From positions 1-64,000 of the forward strand of contig NZ_BOOB01000046.1 in the NCBI RefSeq assembly GCF_016863015.1: a DNA stretch of 64,000 nt. The letters are read 5' to 3'. Position numbers and translations under genes: made by a program. This document shows, piece after piece, positions 37,651-46,879 of this stretch; within the stretch, counting starts at the first letter, position 1; the number at the start of each line of letters is the position of its first letter. This DNA is from Microbispora amethystogenes (GTDB lineage: Bacteria; Actinomycetota; Actinomycetes; Streptosporangiales; Streptosporangiaceae). The notes under the pieces are model-generated. The model made no database searches. It was given only the letters and a program-made list of their open reading frames with translations, and was not told where the DNA came from.

Positions 37651-37986
37651 TCAGATGTACCGGCCCTTCAGCGAGCCGTCCGGGGCGGCCAGGAACAGCG
37701 TGCCGTTGCCCATGTCCTCGACGACGGAGACGTCCTGCTCGCCGGGTTCGTCGGCCTCGCTGACGATCGCCGCCGCCTCCAGCGACTTCGCTCCGCTGGA
37801 CACGGCCATGGCCACGGCCGCCTGGAGGGCCGAGAGCCGGAGCGAGGGCAGCGCCACCGTGGTCGCGGCGTACGTGCGGCCCGTCTCGTCACGCACCGCG
37901 GCGCCCTCCGCGACGCCCGCGCGTGCCCGCGCCGACCTGGCCAGCGTGATGATTTTGGTGTCCTCGGGGTCCAGCGTCTCTGTCAC
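37651..37986 (-). CDS. Cytidine-deaminase-like protein lacking zinc ligands
   Basis: This 111-residue protein occupies the place of the small cytidine deaminase next to era. The fold is recognisable: AVRDETGRTYAATTVALPSLRLSALQAAVAMAVSSGAKSLEAAAIV aligns with the active-site helix, but the Cys-Ala-Glu is replaced by Ser-Ala-Leu (RLSALQAA) and no PCxxC follows. With neither zinc ligands nor the catalytic Glu it cannot deaminate; it is a retained non-enzymatic homologue. Such forms occur near era in actinobacteria. Role unknown. It overlaps the PknH-like gene by four bases. Confidence 0.8.
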   Translation of the reverse strand: MTETLDPEDTKIITLARSARARAGVAEGAAVRDETGRTYAATTVALPSLRLSALQAAVAMAVSSGAKSLEAAAIVSEADEPGEQDVSVVEDMGNGTLFLAAPDGSLKGRYI

Positions 37987-38795
37987 CCGTCAAGCGTACC
38001 GACCTCCCGGACGAGCAAACGGGCCAGTTCGGCCGTACGGGCGGGATCGGGCGGGGTCAGGCCCGCGTGCACGAGCGTGATCAGGGTGTGGCCGGAGCGG
38101 GCCACGACCAGGTGCATGCGGTAGGGATAGCCGCCGACCCGGCCGGTCAGGCCACGCCCGGCGGCGTCGGGGCCGCCGATGCCCGGCAGCGGCATCGGCG
38201 AGGCCTTCAGGCGGTCGTACGGCGTGCCCGCGTCGGCGGTGACGCAGCGGATCAGGGCGGCACGCAGCGCGTCGAGGCGCCCGGCCGCCTCGTTCCCGTC
38301 GTAGACGGCGAGCCCGACGCCGGCCAGCTCGCCGAGGTGCGGGCCGTCGTACGTCGCGGCGGTCACTGCGGTGGCGCCGCCGAGGCCGTCACGCGCAGGT
38401 CTGCCCGCCGCGGCGTCGAAGAGCGCACGGCAGGCGCTCGCACGGGGGCGGAACGGCGCCCGCCAGGGGGCCCGCGCGTGGCTGAAGAATCCCTCGGGGA
38501 GATCTCGCATCGTCCCCAGCATGCCCCTCAGCCGCCCGGCGCTCCGCGCCGCCATGGCGTCCCGTGTGGTTCCCGCGCCCCGGGCGACCCCCGCGCCCGC
38601 GCCCGCGCCGGACCCTGTTCGCGCGCCCGCGCCGTGCATGGCAGGGGTGTCGCGGGCGGCCCGCTCGGTGGCTGTGGCTCCCCCTGCGACTCCCGCTGTG
38701 GCTCCCCCAGTGACTCCCACGGTGGCGTGCGTCGCGACGCTGGGCCCGGTGGCGAGGGCCAGGAAGCCCGCGACTGCCGCGTGGACGATTCGCAT
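37983..38795 (-). CDS. Secreted PknH-sensor-domain-like protein with Gly/Ala/Thr repeats
   Basis: This 270-residue protein has a signal peptide (MRIVHAAVAGFLALATG), then a low-complexity region with a 27-30 base repeat (encoding GVTGGATA, GVAGGATA) and GAGAGAG, then a folded domain from about residue 115 on. The latter (GMLGTMRDLPEGFFS, CRALFDAAAG, AVYDGNEAAGRLDALRAALIRCV, YPYRMHLVVARSGHTLITLVHAG) resembles the extracellular PknH_C-like sensor domain in which two Cys form disulfides. ATG 38795 is chosen; a longer frame to 38891 lacks sense. It ends overlapping the CDA-like gene. It interrupts the usual corC-CDA-era order. Confidence 0.65.
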   Translation of the reverse strand: MRIVHAAVAGFLALATGPSVATHATVGVTGGATAGVAGGATATERAARDTPAMHGAGARTGSGAGAGAGVARGAGTTRDAMAARSAGRLRGMLGTMRDLPEGFFSHARAPWRAPFRPRASACRALFDAAAGRPARDGLGGATAVTAATYDGPHLGELAGVGLAVYDGNEAAGRLDALRAALIRCVTADAGTPYDRLKASPMPLPGIGGPDAAGRGLTGRVGGYPYRMHLVVARSGHTLITLVHAGLTPPDPARTAELARLLVREVGTLDG

Positions 38796-39045
38796 GCCCG
38801 CCTCCCCGCCGCTCGGGCGCATTGCCGGAGGTTTTCCTTCCCCGGACCGGAAGCGGGTAATCACTTTGCGTAACCGATACGGGGCTTCCACCTCGGAAGG
38901 TGAAAGCCCCGCACCGCTTACGGATCCCCCATGGGAGTTGCCGGTGCTCCGCGAACCCCTCCCGAAGCGCCGGACTCCCTATGAGGCGCCCCGAACCCCT
39001 TCTGGGCGCCTGGGACAACAGTGGCAGGCCACACTTGCAACCTGC

Positions 39046-41373
39046 TTAAAGGAGGCTTGCACCCGTCGGTGGGCTCTGTGTCTCGCGGAGCCGGTCCCGG
39101 GCCACCGAGGCGTAGTCTCGGGCGGGCCGCGACCCGGGTGCCCGGGTGAGCCCGCTCTCCCGCCGCGCGTAGCGGAGGTCGGCCCGCTCGGCGGCGGTCA
39201 GGGCGTACCGCGCCGCCTTCACCGGGTCGCCGCCCAGCGCGTAATGGTGCGCGAGCGCCGCCGCCTCGTCCGGGCGCAGCCGTTCGAGCACCGCCGCCAC
39301 CCGGGCGTGCGTGCGGGCGCGGCGCAGTCGCGGCATCGCGCCGTACACGGTGTCGCGGATGACGGGGCTGGCGAAGCGGAGCCCGCCGTCGTCGGGTTCC
39401 ACGAGCACCCCGGCCAGGAGCGCCTCCTCGGCCGCGTCCACCACCGCGTCCATCACGGCCTCCACCACTGCGTCCTCACCACCGCCGTGGACGGCCGCGA
39501 GCACGTCGAGGTCGACGCCCCCGGCGTGCTTCCCCGGGACCTCGGCGTCGAGCACCGCCGCCACGCCCAGCACCGTACGCACCCGGGGGGGCAGGACGGC
39601 GAGGCGCGCGTTGAGCACGTCGCGAACCCCGGCGGGAACGGTCGTCAGGGCCGCCGCCTCGCCCTCGGCCGCGATCAGGCGTGCGGTCTCCCGGAGGAAG
39701 AAGGGGTTGCCCCCGGTTCGCGCGACGACCGCGGTCAGGGCCGGGCGGGTGACGGGCACGCCGGCGACGGCGGTCACGAGGCCGGCGGCGGCGCCGGGCC
39801 GCAGGCCGCGCAGGCCGACCCGGAGCGGTTCGTGCCGGGCGAGCGCCGCCGTCGTTCCCGCCAGCCGGCCCGCCTCCTCCTGCCGGAAGGTGCAGACGAC
39901 GGAGACGGCCGCGCCGGCCGTCTCCGCGACGACGTCCAGGAGGGTGTCCAGCGTCTCGCGGTCGGCCCGGTGCAGGTCCTCCACGACGAGCAGGATCGGC
40001 GCCTCCGCCGCGGCGTCGCGCAGGTAGGCCGCGACCGCCCGCCGCCCGTGGAACCCCTCCCCCCGCACGCCCTCCCGCCGCGAACGCTCCTCCGGCGCCT
40101 CGCTCACCTGCGACCCGCCCTCGTACGAGCCGTCCTTCCGCGCGGCCTCGGGAAAGGCGGCGAGCAGCCGGGTGATCGACTCGGCCGTGTGCTCGCGGGG
40201 CTGCACGGCCGCCGTGAGCGTACGGAGGATCTCGGCCCAGGCCCAGCCGGGCGGCGCGCCCCTGGTCGCCGGGCAGCGCCCGACGGCGACCCGCGCGCCC
40301 TGCCCGGCCCGGACGGCGGCGACCTCCTCCACGAGCGCGGTCTTGCCCATGCCCGCCTCGCCCGTGACGAGTGCGACCCCCTCGGACAGGCCCAGCAGAA
40401 GCGACACCTCGCTCCGCCGCCCGAACAACCGGATCCGGCCCTCCTGGCGGGCCGCCGCCACCGGAACCGCTGTGGAGATCTCCGCGAGGCCCGCCGCGGG
40501 AGCCGTTGCGGGAACCTCTGTGGAGACCTCGAGGAGAACTGCGGGGATGTCGCGCGGGAGAGGGAGACGTGCGGCCGGGTTGTCGGGCTCGGCCGTACGG
40601 GCCGGGCCGGGCAGGTCCAGCTCCGGGGAATGGGCGAGGATGCCGGCCTCCAGGCGGCGCAGCGCGGGGCCGGGATCGACGCCGAGTTCCGCCGCGAGCA
40701 GGCGGCGGGCCTCCCGGAGCGCGGCGAGCGCGTCGCCCTGCCTGCCCTGCCGGTAGAGCGCGGTGGCGAGCAGCCGCCAGCCCTCCTCGCGCAGCGGGTG
40801 CTCGGCGAGGTGGGCGCGCAGGTCCGCGATCACCGAGCCGGGCGTGCCGAGCGCCATCACCGCCGAGGCACGCTGCTCGACGGCGGTCGCCCTGACCTCG
40901 TCGAGCCGGGCGATCTCGTTGAGCGCCCAGTCCGCCGAGGCGAACTCCTGGTACGCCGGGCCCTTCCACAGGGCCAGTGCCTCCTCCAGGGCGGCGACCG
41001 CGGCCGTGGCGTCACCGTCGAGCAGCCGGCGGCTGCCCTGCCGCACCAGTTCCTCGAACCGCCAGGCGTCCACGTTCTCGGCGCGCAGGGCGTACCCCGG
41101 GGGCACGGTCACGAGGAGCCGCGCGGGCGTGCGGATCGTCCGCTGCGGCTCCAGGGCCCGGCGCAGGTGGGAGACGTACGTCTGGATGGAACCGGCGGCG
41201 CCCGGCGGCGGCTGGTTCCGCCACAGGTCGCTGATCAGCCGCCCGACCGGCACGACCTGGCCCCGGGCGACCAGAAGACGCCCGAGCACCGAGCGCTGAC
41301 GCGGGCCGCCGAACTCGATCGGCCCGTCTTCGCCGATGGCTTGTAGCGCTCCAAGTACGGAGAAGACCGCCAT
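39046..41373 (-). CDS. SARP/BTAD regulator with AAA ATPase domain, C-terminus short
   Basis: This 775-residue regulator has a winged helix and BTAD head (VFSVLGALQAIGEDGPIEFGG; VSHLRRALEP; LWKGPAYQEFASADWALNE), a Pro/Ala/Glu linker with two related copies (TEVPATAPAAGLAEISTAVPVAA), and an AAA_16-type ATPase (RIRLFGRRSEVSLLLGL; Walker A GEAGMGKT; ILLVVEDLHRADRETLDTLLDVV). The frame stops soon after ALAHHYALGGDPVKAARYALTAAERA, where a long TPR or LuxR tail would start in related proteins; the last 40 residues look unstructured. It may be truncated or simply a short form. It lies between the conserved corC and era genes. ATG 41373 chosen. Confidence 0.85.
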   Translation of the reverse strand: MAVFSVLGALQAIGEDGPIEFGGPRQRSVLGRLLVARGQVVPVGRLISDLWRNQPPPGAAGSIQTYVSHLRRALEPQRTIRTPARLLVTVPPGYALRAENVDAWRFEELVRQGSRRLLDGDATAAVAALEEALALWKGPAYQEFASADWALNEIARLDEVRATAVEQRASAVMALGTPGSVIADLRAHLAEHPLREEGWRLLATALYRQGRQGDALAALREARRLLAAELGVDPGPALRRLEAGILAHSPELDLPGPARTAEPDNPAARLPLPRDIPAVLLEVSTEVPATAPAAGLAEISTAVPVAAARQEGRIRLFGRRSEVSLLLGLSEGVALVTGEAGMGKTALVEEVAAVRAGQGARVAVGRCPATRGAPPGWAWAEILRTLTAAVQPREHTAESITRLLAAFPEAARKDGSYEGGSQVSEAPEERSRREGVRGEGFHGRRAVAAYLRDAAAEAPILLVVEDLHRADRETLDTLLDVVAETAGAAVSVVCTFRQEEAGRLAGTTAALARHEPLRVGLRGLRPGAAAGLVTAVAGVPVTRPALTAVVARTGGNPFFLRETARLIAAEGEAAALTTVPAGVRDVLNARLAVLPPRVRTVLGVAAVLDAEVPGKHAGGVDLDVLAAVHGGGEDAVVEAVMDAVVDAAEEALLAGVLVEPDDGGLRFASPVIRDTVYGAMPRLRRARTHARVAAVLERLRPDEAAALAHHYALGGDPVKAARYALTAAERADLRYARRESGLTRAPGSRPARDYASVARDRLRETQSPPTGASLL

Positions 41374-41412
41374 GGGGGGCACATTACAAGGCTGGATATT
41401 TCCAGACCAGAT

Positions 41413-42708
41413 TCACTCGTGGTCGGCGCTCGCGGCCACGACCTCGTCGCCGGGAGCGGGCTCCTCACGGCGTACGACGACGGTGCTGATCCGGTTGCGG
41501 CGTCCCGCGAGGTTCTCGGCGGTCAGGCGCAGGTCGCCGATCAGGGCCTCGGAGCCCGCGATCGGCACCCGGCCCAGAGCGTGCGCCAGCAGGCCGCCGA
41601 CCGTCTCGACGTCCTCGACCTCGATCTCGGTGCCGAACAGCTCGCCCAGCTCGCCGGCCGGGAGCCGCGCGGTCACCCGGGCGGCGCCGTCGTCGAGCCA
41701 CTCGATCCGCGGGGTCTCCTGGTCGTACTCGTCGGCGATCTCCCCGACGATCTCCTCGATCACGTCCTCGATCGTGACGAGGCCGGCGGTGCCGCCGTAC
41801 TCGTCGATGACGATGGCGAGGTGGATCTGCCGCGCCTGCATCTCGCGCAGCAGTTCGTCGATGGGCTTGCTCTCCGGCACGTAGGTCGCGGGGCGCATGA
41901 GCTCGTCCACCCGGACGCCGTCGTCGCCGGTGTCCTGGATGCGGCGGACGATGTCCTTGAGGTAGGCGATGCCCACCACGTCGTCCTCGTTCTCCCCCAC
42001 GACGGGGATGCGGGAGAAGCCGCTGCGCAGGGCCAGCGAGAGCGCCTGGCTCAACGTCTTGCCCCGCTCGATGAAGACCATGTCGGTGCGCGGCACCATG
42101 ACCTCGCGCACCAGCGTGTCGCCCAGCTCGAAGACCGAGTGGATCATCTCGCGCTCGTCGGGCTCGATGACCCGGCGCTGCTCGGCGAGGTCGACCAGGT
42201 CGCGCAGCTCCGCCTCGGAGGTGAACGGCCCCTCCCGGAACCCCTTGCCCGGGGTGAGCGCGTTGCCCAGCAGGATCAGCAGCTCCGGCAGCGGCCCGAA
42301 GATCTTGGTCAGGCCGTACACGACCGGCGCGCTCGCCAGGGCGACGGGCTCGGCGTGCTGGCGCCCGAGCGTGCGCGGCATGACCCCGACGATCACGTAG
42401 CTCACCAGGATCATGGCCACGGCCGCCCCGGCGTACGCCTGGCCGCGGTCGCCGAGCCAGTCGATGAACAGCAGCGTCGCGATCACCGTGGCGACGAGCT
42501 CGCAGCTCAGCCGCAGCAGGAGCACCAGGTTGAGGTAGCGCGGGGGGTCGGCGACGATGGTCTGCAGCCGCGCCGCGCCGCGCCGCGCCTCCTTGACGAA
42601 CTCCTCGGCCCGTACGCGGGAGATGCGGGTCAGCGCGGTCTCGGCGCTCGCGAGGAGGCCGCCGACCACGATGAGGACGACGGCCGAGATCAGCCAGCCG
42701 TTGTTCAC
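41413..42708 (-). CDS. HlyC/CorC-family transporter (CNNM-like)
   Basis: This 431-residue membrane protein has an N-terminal DUF21 domain with about three to four helices ([45 protein letters not shown]), two CBS domains ([37 protein letters not shown], with [24 protein letters not shown]) and a C-terminal CorC_HlyC transporter-associated domain. Family members take part in magnesium or cobalt efflux or resistance. GTG 42708 overlaps the ybeY stop by four bases. It is in the conserved phoH-ybeY-corC order. Confidence 0.95.
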   Translation of the reverse strand: MNNGWLISAVVLIVVGGLLASAETALTRISRVRAEEFVKEARRGAARLQTIVADPPRYLNLVLLLRLSCELVATVIATLLFIDWLGDRGQAYAGAAVAMILVSYVIVGVMPRTLGRQHAEPVALASAPVVYGLTKIFGPLPELLILLGNALTPGKGFREGPFTSEAELRDLVDLAEQRRVIEPDEREMIHSVFELGDTLVREVMVPRTDMVFIERGKTLSQALSLALRSGFSRIPVVGENEDDVVGIAYLKDIVRRIQDTGDDGVRVDELMRPATYVPESKPIDELLREMQARQIHLAIVIDEYGGTAGLVTIEDVIEEIVGEIADEYDQETPRIEWLDDGAARVTARLPAGELGELFGTEIEVEDVETVGGLLAHALGRVPIAGSEALIGDLRLTAENLAGRRNRISTVVVRREEPAPGDEVVAASADHE

Positions 42709-43175
42709 GGCTTCCGCCGCACCTCCCGCCAGGCGCCGAGGAGCTCGTCCTGGAGCCCGAACATCTCGGCGTGCTCCTCGGGCTCGGCGTGGTCGTAGCC
42801 CAGCAGGTGGAGGATGCCGTGCGTGCACAGCAGCTCCAGCTCGTCCTGGGCGCTGTGCCCGGCCTCGGCGGCCTGCTTGGCGGCCACCTGCGGGCACAGC
42901 ACCACGTCGCCCAGCAGCGCCGGGTCGGGGGAGGCGTCCTCGTCCCGCCCGGTGTTGGGCCGCAGCTCGTCCATCGGGAAGGCCAGCACGTCGGTCGGGC
43001 CCGGCTCCCCCATCCACTGCTCGTGCAGCTCGGCCATCGCCCCCGCGTCGATCACCAGGATCGACAGCTCGGCCAGCGGGTTGATCCCCATCCGGCCCAG
43101 GACGTGCCCGGCGAGCTCGACGAGTGCCGTCTCGTCGACCTCGACGCCGGACTCGTTGGCCACCTCGATGCTCAC
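42705..43175 (-). CDS. ybeY: Endoribonuclease YbeY
   Basis: This 156-residue zinc metalloprotein carries the [11 protein letters not shown] motif that binds zinc and matures 16S rRNA 3' ends. [12 protein letters not shown] is the usual fold element. Start GTG 43175 has GGAG upstream. It lies between phoH and corC, overlapping the latter. Confidence 0.97.
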   Translation of the reverse strand: MSIEVANESGVEVDETALVELAGHVLGRMGINPLAELSILVIDAGAMAELHEQWMGEPGPTDVLAFPMDELRPNTGRDEDASPDPALLGDVVLCPQVAAKQAAEAGHSAQDELELLCTHGILHLLGYDHAEPEEHAEMFGLQDELLGAWREVRRKP

Positions 43176-43203
43176 GGGGTCTCCTCACCCGCCATGGTCG
43201 TGC

Positions 43204-44226
43204 TCACCGCCGGTTGTTCCGCGGCCGTTTGCTGATCGCCCGCGGCTCGGAGGCCATCGCTGCGTCATATCGGCCGTAGGCGTCGACGATGTCGCTCACC
43301 AGCTTGTGCCGGACCACGTCCGCGCTGGTCAACCTGCTGAAATGGATGTCCTCGATGCCTTCGAGGATGTGCTGGACGACCTTCAGGCCGCTGTCCTGGC
43401 CGCCGGGCAGGTCGATCTGGGTCACGTCGCCGGTGACCACGATCTTCGAGTTGAACCCGAGCCGGGTCAGGAACATCTTCATCTGCTCGGGCGAGGTGTT
43501 CTGCGCCTCGTCCAGGATGATGAAGGCGTCGTTGAGCGTGCGCCCGCGCATGTAGGCGAGCGGCGCGACCTCGATCGTCCCGGCCGCCATGAGGCGGGGG
43601 ATCGAGTCGGGGTCCAGCATGTCGTGCAGGGCGTCGTACAACGGCCGCAGATAGGGGTCGATCTTCTCGTAGAGCGTGCCGGGCAGGAACCCGAGCCGCT
43701 CCCCCGCCTCGACGGCGGGGCGGGTGAGGATGATGCGGTTGACCCTCTTGTTCTGCAGGGCCTTCACGGCCTTCGCCATCGCCAGGTACGTCTTGCCGGT
43801 GCCGGCGGGGCCGATGCCGAAGACGATGGTGTGCCTGTCGATCGCGTCGACGTACCGCTTCTGGTTGACCGTCTTCGGGCGGATGGTCCGGCCCCGGGAG
43901 GACAGGATGTCCAGGGACAGGACCTCGGCCGGGCGGTCGGTGGCCATCCGCAGCATGTGGATGCTGCGTTCGACGGCGTCGGGGGACAGCTCGGCACCCG
44001 AGCCGATCAACTCCACCAGCTCCTCGAAGAGGCGGACGACGACGCCGCTCTCCTCGGGACTGCCGGTGATGGTGATCTCGTTGCCCCGCACGTGGATGTC
44101 GGCGCTGAAGGCGCCCTCGATGACCCGCAGGAGTTCGTCACCCGACCCGAGGAGGCTGACCATCGGCTGCCCCTCGGGGATGACTACCTTGGCCTGGGTC
44201 TGGTTGATGTGCTGTGACTCGGACAT
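43204..44226 (-). CDS. phoH: PhoH family ATPase
   Basis: This 340-residue ATPase has an N-terminal KH-like segment (SLLGSGDELLRVIEGAFSADIHVRGNEITITG), then a P-loop GPAGTGKT (139-146), the TRPAVEAGERLGFLPGTLYEKIDPYLRPLYD motif, and Walker B AFIILDEAQNTS, followed by TGDVTQIDLP. This is the PhoH core with RNA-related functions. It is upstream of ybeY in the same transcript. Confidence 0.97.
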   Translation of the reverse strand: MSESQHINQTQAKVVIPEGQPMVSLLGSGDELLRVIEGAFSADIHVRGNEITITGSPEESGVVVRLFEELVELIGSGAELSPDAVERSIHMLRMATDRPAEVLSLDILSSRGRTIRPKTVNQKRYVDAIDRHTIVFGIGPAGTGKTYLAMAKAVKALQNKRVNRIILTRPAVEAGERLGFLPGTLYEKIDPYLRPLYDALHDMLDPDSIPRLMAAGTIEVAPLAYMRGRTLNDAFIILDEAQNTSPEQMKMFLTRLGFNSKIVVTGDVTQIDLPGGQDSGLKVVQHILEGIEDIHFSRLTSADVVRHKLVSDIVDAYGRYDAAMASEPRAISKRPRNNRR

Positions 44227-44285
44227 GGGCGGCCCTTGCGGCCCTGATCGCCTCCTCGGTTCCCTCTCATGCTACTAGGGTGTCC

Positions 44286-44630
44286 CTAGCCTGGGGGCCA
44301 GGTGAGGCTCCGGCCGCCGAGCACGTGCGCGTGGACGTGGAAGACCGTCTGCCCGGCGCCCGGCCCGGTGTTGAGCACGACCCGGTAGCCCGGCTCGGCC
44401 ACACCCTCCTGGACGGCCACCGCGTGGCAGGCTTTGAGCAGGTCGTCCGCGAGGCCGTCGTCGGCCGCGGCCAGGGCGGCGGCGTTCTCGTGGTGTGCCT
44501 TGGGCACGACGAGGACGTGTGTCGGGGCCTGCGGGTTGATGTCGCGGAAGGCGAGCGCCCGCCCGGTCTCCAGGACGATTTCCGCTGGGATCTGCCTGGC
44601 CACGATCTTGCAGAATAGGCAGTCGGTCAC
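44286..44630 (-). CDS. HIT-family histidine triad protein
   Basis: This 114-residue protein has TDCLFCKIVARQIPAEIV at the start and HVHAHVLGG (the His-x-His-x-His triad) at the end, typical of HinT-like purine-nucleoside phosphoramidase or AMP-lysine hydrolases. GTG 44630 is chosen since the family begins at the CxxC zinc-like region. Located upstream of phoH as in other actinobacteria. Confidence 0.95.
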   Translation of the reverse strand: MTDCLFCKIVARQIPAEIVLETGRALAFRDINPQAPTHVLVVPKAHHENAAALAAADDGLADDLLKACHAVAVQEGVAEPGYRVVLNTGPGAGQTVFHVHAHVLGGRSLTWPPG

Positions 44631-44751
44631 GCGCCTCAGCCTAACGGTCGCCGACGATGATTGATGACGGCAATGATCCTCCCGGCTACTGTGGTTGTGC
44701 GAGACTTCACCAGACCACCCCCCTAGTGTCGCGCGAGGACACCGTCGGGCC

Positions 44752-45357
44752 ATGCCCTCTAATGATTCGGAAGAACGTAAACCCCCCGGGGATGACGAGC
44801 GTCCTATTGACGTGACCACCGAGACCCTCGTGGCCGACAGGTCGTTGGGGACGGTGCCCGTCGGGTGGGATGCCGACATGGCCGTGACGGCGCTCTACAG
44901 CGCTCACTATCGGTCACTGGTGCGTCTCGCGGTGCTGCTGGTCCGTGACGTGGCCAGCGCGGAAGAGGTCGTTCAGGACGCCTTCGTCGCTCTCCACGGA
45001 GCGTGGCGGCGCCTGAGGGACACCGACAAGGCACTGGCCTACCTTCGCCAATCGGTCGTGAACCGCTCGCGTTCGGTGCTGCGGCACCGCGCGGTCGTCG
45101 AGAAGTACGCCCCGAAGGGCCTGCCGGACGCGCCGAGCGCCGAGAACGGCGCGATCGGCGAGCTCGAACGCTCCGCCGTCATCGAGGCGCTCCGCGGCCT
45201 GCCCACCCGGCAGCGCGAGGCGCTGGTGCTGCGATACTACGGCGACCTGTCGGAGGCCGAGATCGCACACGCGATGGGCATCAGCAAGGGCGCGGTGAAG
45301 AGTCACACGTCCCGCGGCATGGCCGCACTACGGATGGCACTGGAGCAGTTCTCATGA
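44752..45357 (+). CDS. SigE-family ECF RNA polymerase sigma factor
   Basis: This 201-residue sigma-70 factor has region 2 (VTALYSAHYRSLVRLAVLLVRDVASAEEVVQDAFVALHGAW) and region 4 (LPTRQREALVLRYYGDLSEAEIAHAMGISKGAVKSHTSRGMAALR). The SigE-type form of actinomycetes is the best match. ATG 44752 chosen; a start nearer 44695 is in frame. The downstream membrane protein overlaps by ATGA, so the pair is a sigma/anti-sigma-like unit, inserted between rsmE and the HIT gene. Confidence 0.92.
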   Translation: MPSNDSEERKPPGDDERPIDVTTETLVADRSLGTVPVGWDADMAVTALYSAHYRSLVRLAVLLVRDVASAEEVVQDAFVALHGAWRRLRDTDKALAYLRQSVVNRSRSVLRHRAVVEKYAPKGLPDAPSAENGAIGELERSAVIEALRGLPTRQREALVLRYYGDLSEAEIAHAMGISKGAVKSHTSRGMAALRMALEQFS

Positions 45358-46028
45358 CCTTCCCGTCCGACGACGAGTACGGCGAGTCGCTTCGCCGTGC
45401 CCTGCGCGCGGAGGCGGACTCGGTCGTGCCGTCTCCCGAAGGACTCGACATCATCCGCCGGCGGATCGACCAGCGGGGCCTGCGCGGCCTGCGGAACGTG
45501 CTGTGGCTGCGGGTGGGCGCCGCGGCCGCCGGAGCCGTCCTCGCGGCGGGCGCGGTCGTGATGCTCGTCCCCGGCCTGCGCGAGCAGGTCGCCGACCGCA
45601 CCGGTATCGCGGTGTCGGGCGACGCCCGCGAGGAGGACCCGCAGAGCTCGACCGTGACGCGCCCGCCCGCCGACGGGGCCCCCTCGCGGCCCGGCGTGGT
45701 GATCATCGTCACCACCAGCCCGAGCCCGTCGCACGGGCGGACCAGCCCGTCTCCTTCACACCGGCCGGGCCCGGCCACCAAGCCGTCTCCGTCGCCGTCC
45801 GACCCCTGCGCGTCGCCCCCGGCACGGGCCGGAGTGGTCGACCCCGAGCCGACCCTGCCCGCGACGTGCCCGCCCGTCCAGACGACGCAGCCCGCGCCGC
45901 CGTCGGCCACGCACACCACCGCCCCTTCGTCGGCTCCGCCCACGGCGACCGCCACGCCCTCGGCCACTCCCAGCGCCCCGCCCACGGAGACGGTCACGCC
46001 CAACGCGGCCGACACCCCCACTCCCTGA
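45354..46028 (+). CDS. Putative anti-sigma-type membrane protein with Pro/Ser/Thr-rich tail
   Basis: This 224-residue protein has a short cytosolic segment (EYGESLRRALRAEADSVVPSPEGLDIIRRRI), one transmembrane helix (VGAAAAGAVLAAGAVVMLVPG) and a long extracellular tail rich in SPSPS, TAPSSAPP and TATPSATP repeats. It overlaps the sigma stop by ATGA. No zinc-binding HxxxCxxC anti-sigma motif is seen, so the anti-sigma role is inferred from position and topology only. Confidence 0.75.
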   Translation: MTFPSDDEYGESLRRALRAEADSVVPSPEGLDIIRRRIDQRGLRGLRNVLWLRVGAAAAGAVLAAGAVVMLVPGLREQVADRTGIAVSGDAREEDPQSSTVTRPPADGAPSRPGVVIIVTTSPSPSHGRTSPSPSHRPGPATKPSPSPSDPCASPPARAGVVDPEPTLPATCPPVQTTQPAPPSATHTTAPSSAPPTATATPSATPSAPPTETVTPNAADTPTP

Positions 46029-46058
46029 CGGCCGTCAGGGAGTGCGGGCCGCGGTCCC

Positions 46059-46793
46059 TCACCAGCGGCCGCAGCGGGCCAGCAGGACCGCCGCCGCGGC
46101 CACGCCCGCCGTCGAGGTGCGCAGCACCGTGGGGCCGAGCAGGGCCGGTACGGCTCCCGCCGCGCGGAACCCGGCGATCTCCTCGTCGGTGACGCCGCCC
46201 TCCGGGCCGACGATCATCACGATGTCGCCGGGGTCCTCCGGCAGCTCGAGCCGGCTCAGCGGCTCGGCGGCCTCCTCGTGCAGCACGACCGCGAGCGCCG
46301 CCGCCGAGACGAGCGAGCGGACCCGAGCCGTCGTGGCCTGCTCGGTCACCTCGGGCAGGTGGAAGCGCCGGGCCTGCTTGGCCGCCTCGCGCGCTGTGCT
46401 CCGCCAGCGGGCGAGCGACTTGCCGGCCCGGTCGCCCTTCCACTGGGTGACGCAGCGGGCGGCGGCCCAGGGGACGATCACGTCCACCCCGGCCTCGGTC
46501 ATCATCTCGACCGCGAGCTCGCCCCGATCGCCCTTGGGCAGGCCCTGCACGACCACCAGCCGCGGCCGCGGGGGCGGCACCTCGTAGCGGCGCAGCACGG
46601 CGGCGGTCAGCGCGTCCTTGCCGGCCGTCGTGACCGTGCACTCGGCCACCCGGCCCGCGCCGTCGGTGAGGTCGACCCGCTCCCCCGCCCGAAGGCGGCG
46701 CACCGACGCGGCGTGCCGCCCCTCGGGCCCGTCGAGGACGATCGTGTCCCCCGCCTGACCGGCCGCCTCCGACAGGAACACCGGAACGCTCAT
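46059..46793 (-). CDS. rsmE: 16S rRNA m3U1498 methyltransferase
   Basis: This 244-residue SPOUT methyltransferase has an N-terminal PUA-like segment (GRHAASVRRLRAGERVDLTDG) and a knotted C-terminal domain with VVQGLPKGDRGELAVEMMTEAGVDVIVPW, IVMIVGPEGGVTDEEI and LLGPTVLRTSTAG. These are the RsmE signatures. ATG 46793 begins 86 bases after dnaJ. It methylates U1498 of 16S rRNA. Confidence 0.97.
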   Translation of the reverse strand: MSVPVFLSEAAGQAGDTIVLDGPEGRHAASVRRLRAGERVDLTDGAGRVAECTVTTAGKDALTAAVLRRYEVPPPRPRLVVVQGLPKGDRGELAVEMMTEAGVDVIVPWAAARCVTQWKGDRAGKSLARWRSTAREAAKQARRFHLPEVTEQATTARVRSLVSAAALAVVLHEEAAEPLSRLELPEDPGDIVMIVGPEGGVTDEEIAGFRAAGAVPALLGPTVLRTSTAGVAAAAVLLARCGRW

Positions 46794-46879
46794 GCCACCC
46801 CCTCGCCTGACGGCTCGGGGTCGCATGCGCGAAACGCACTGTGCCCACCGATTCGCTCGCTCCGCTCGCTCATCCGGCG

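Noticed and set aside
38371-41346. 991-codon plus-strand open frame
   Set aside because: It lies antisense to the SARP regulator and CDA-side genes; its protein is Arg/Pro/Gly-rich with no domain, the usual shadow of high-GC third positions.
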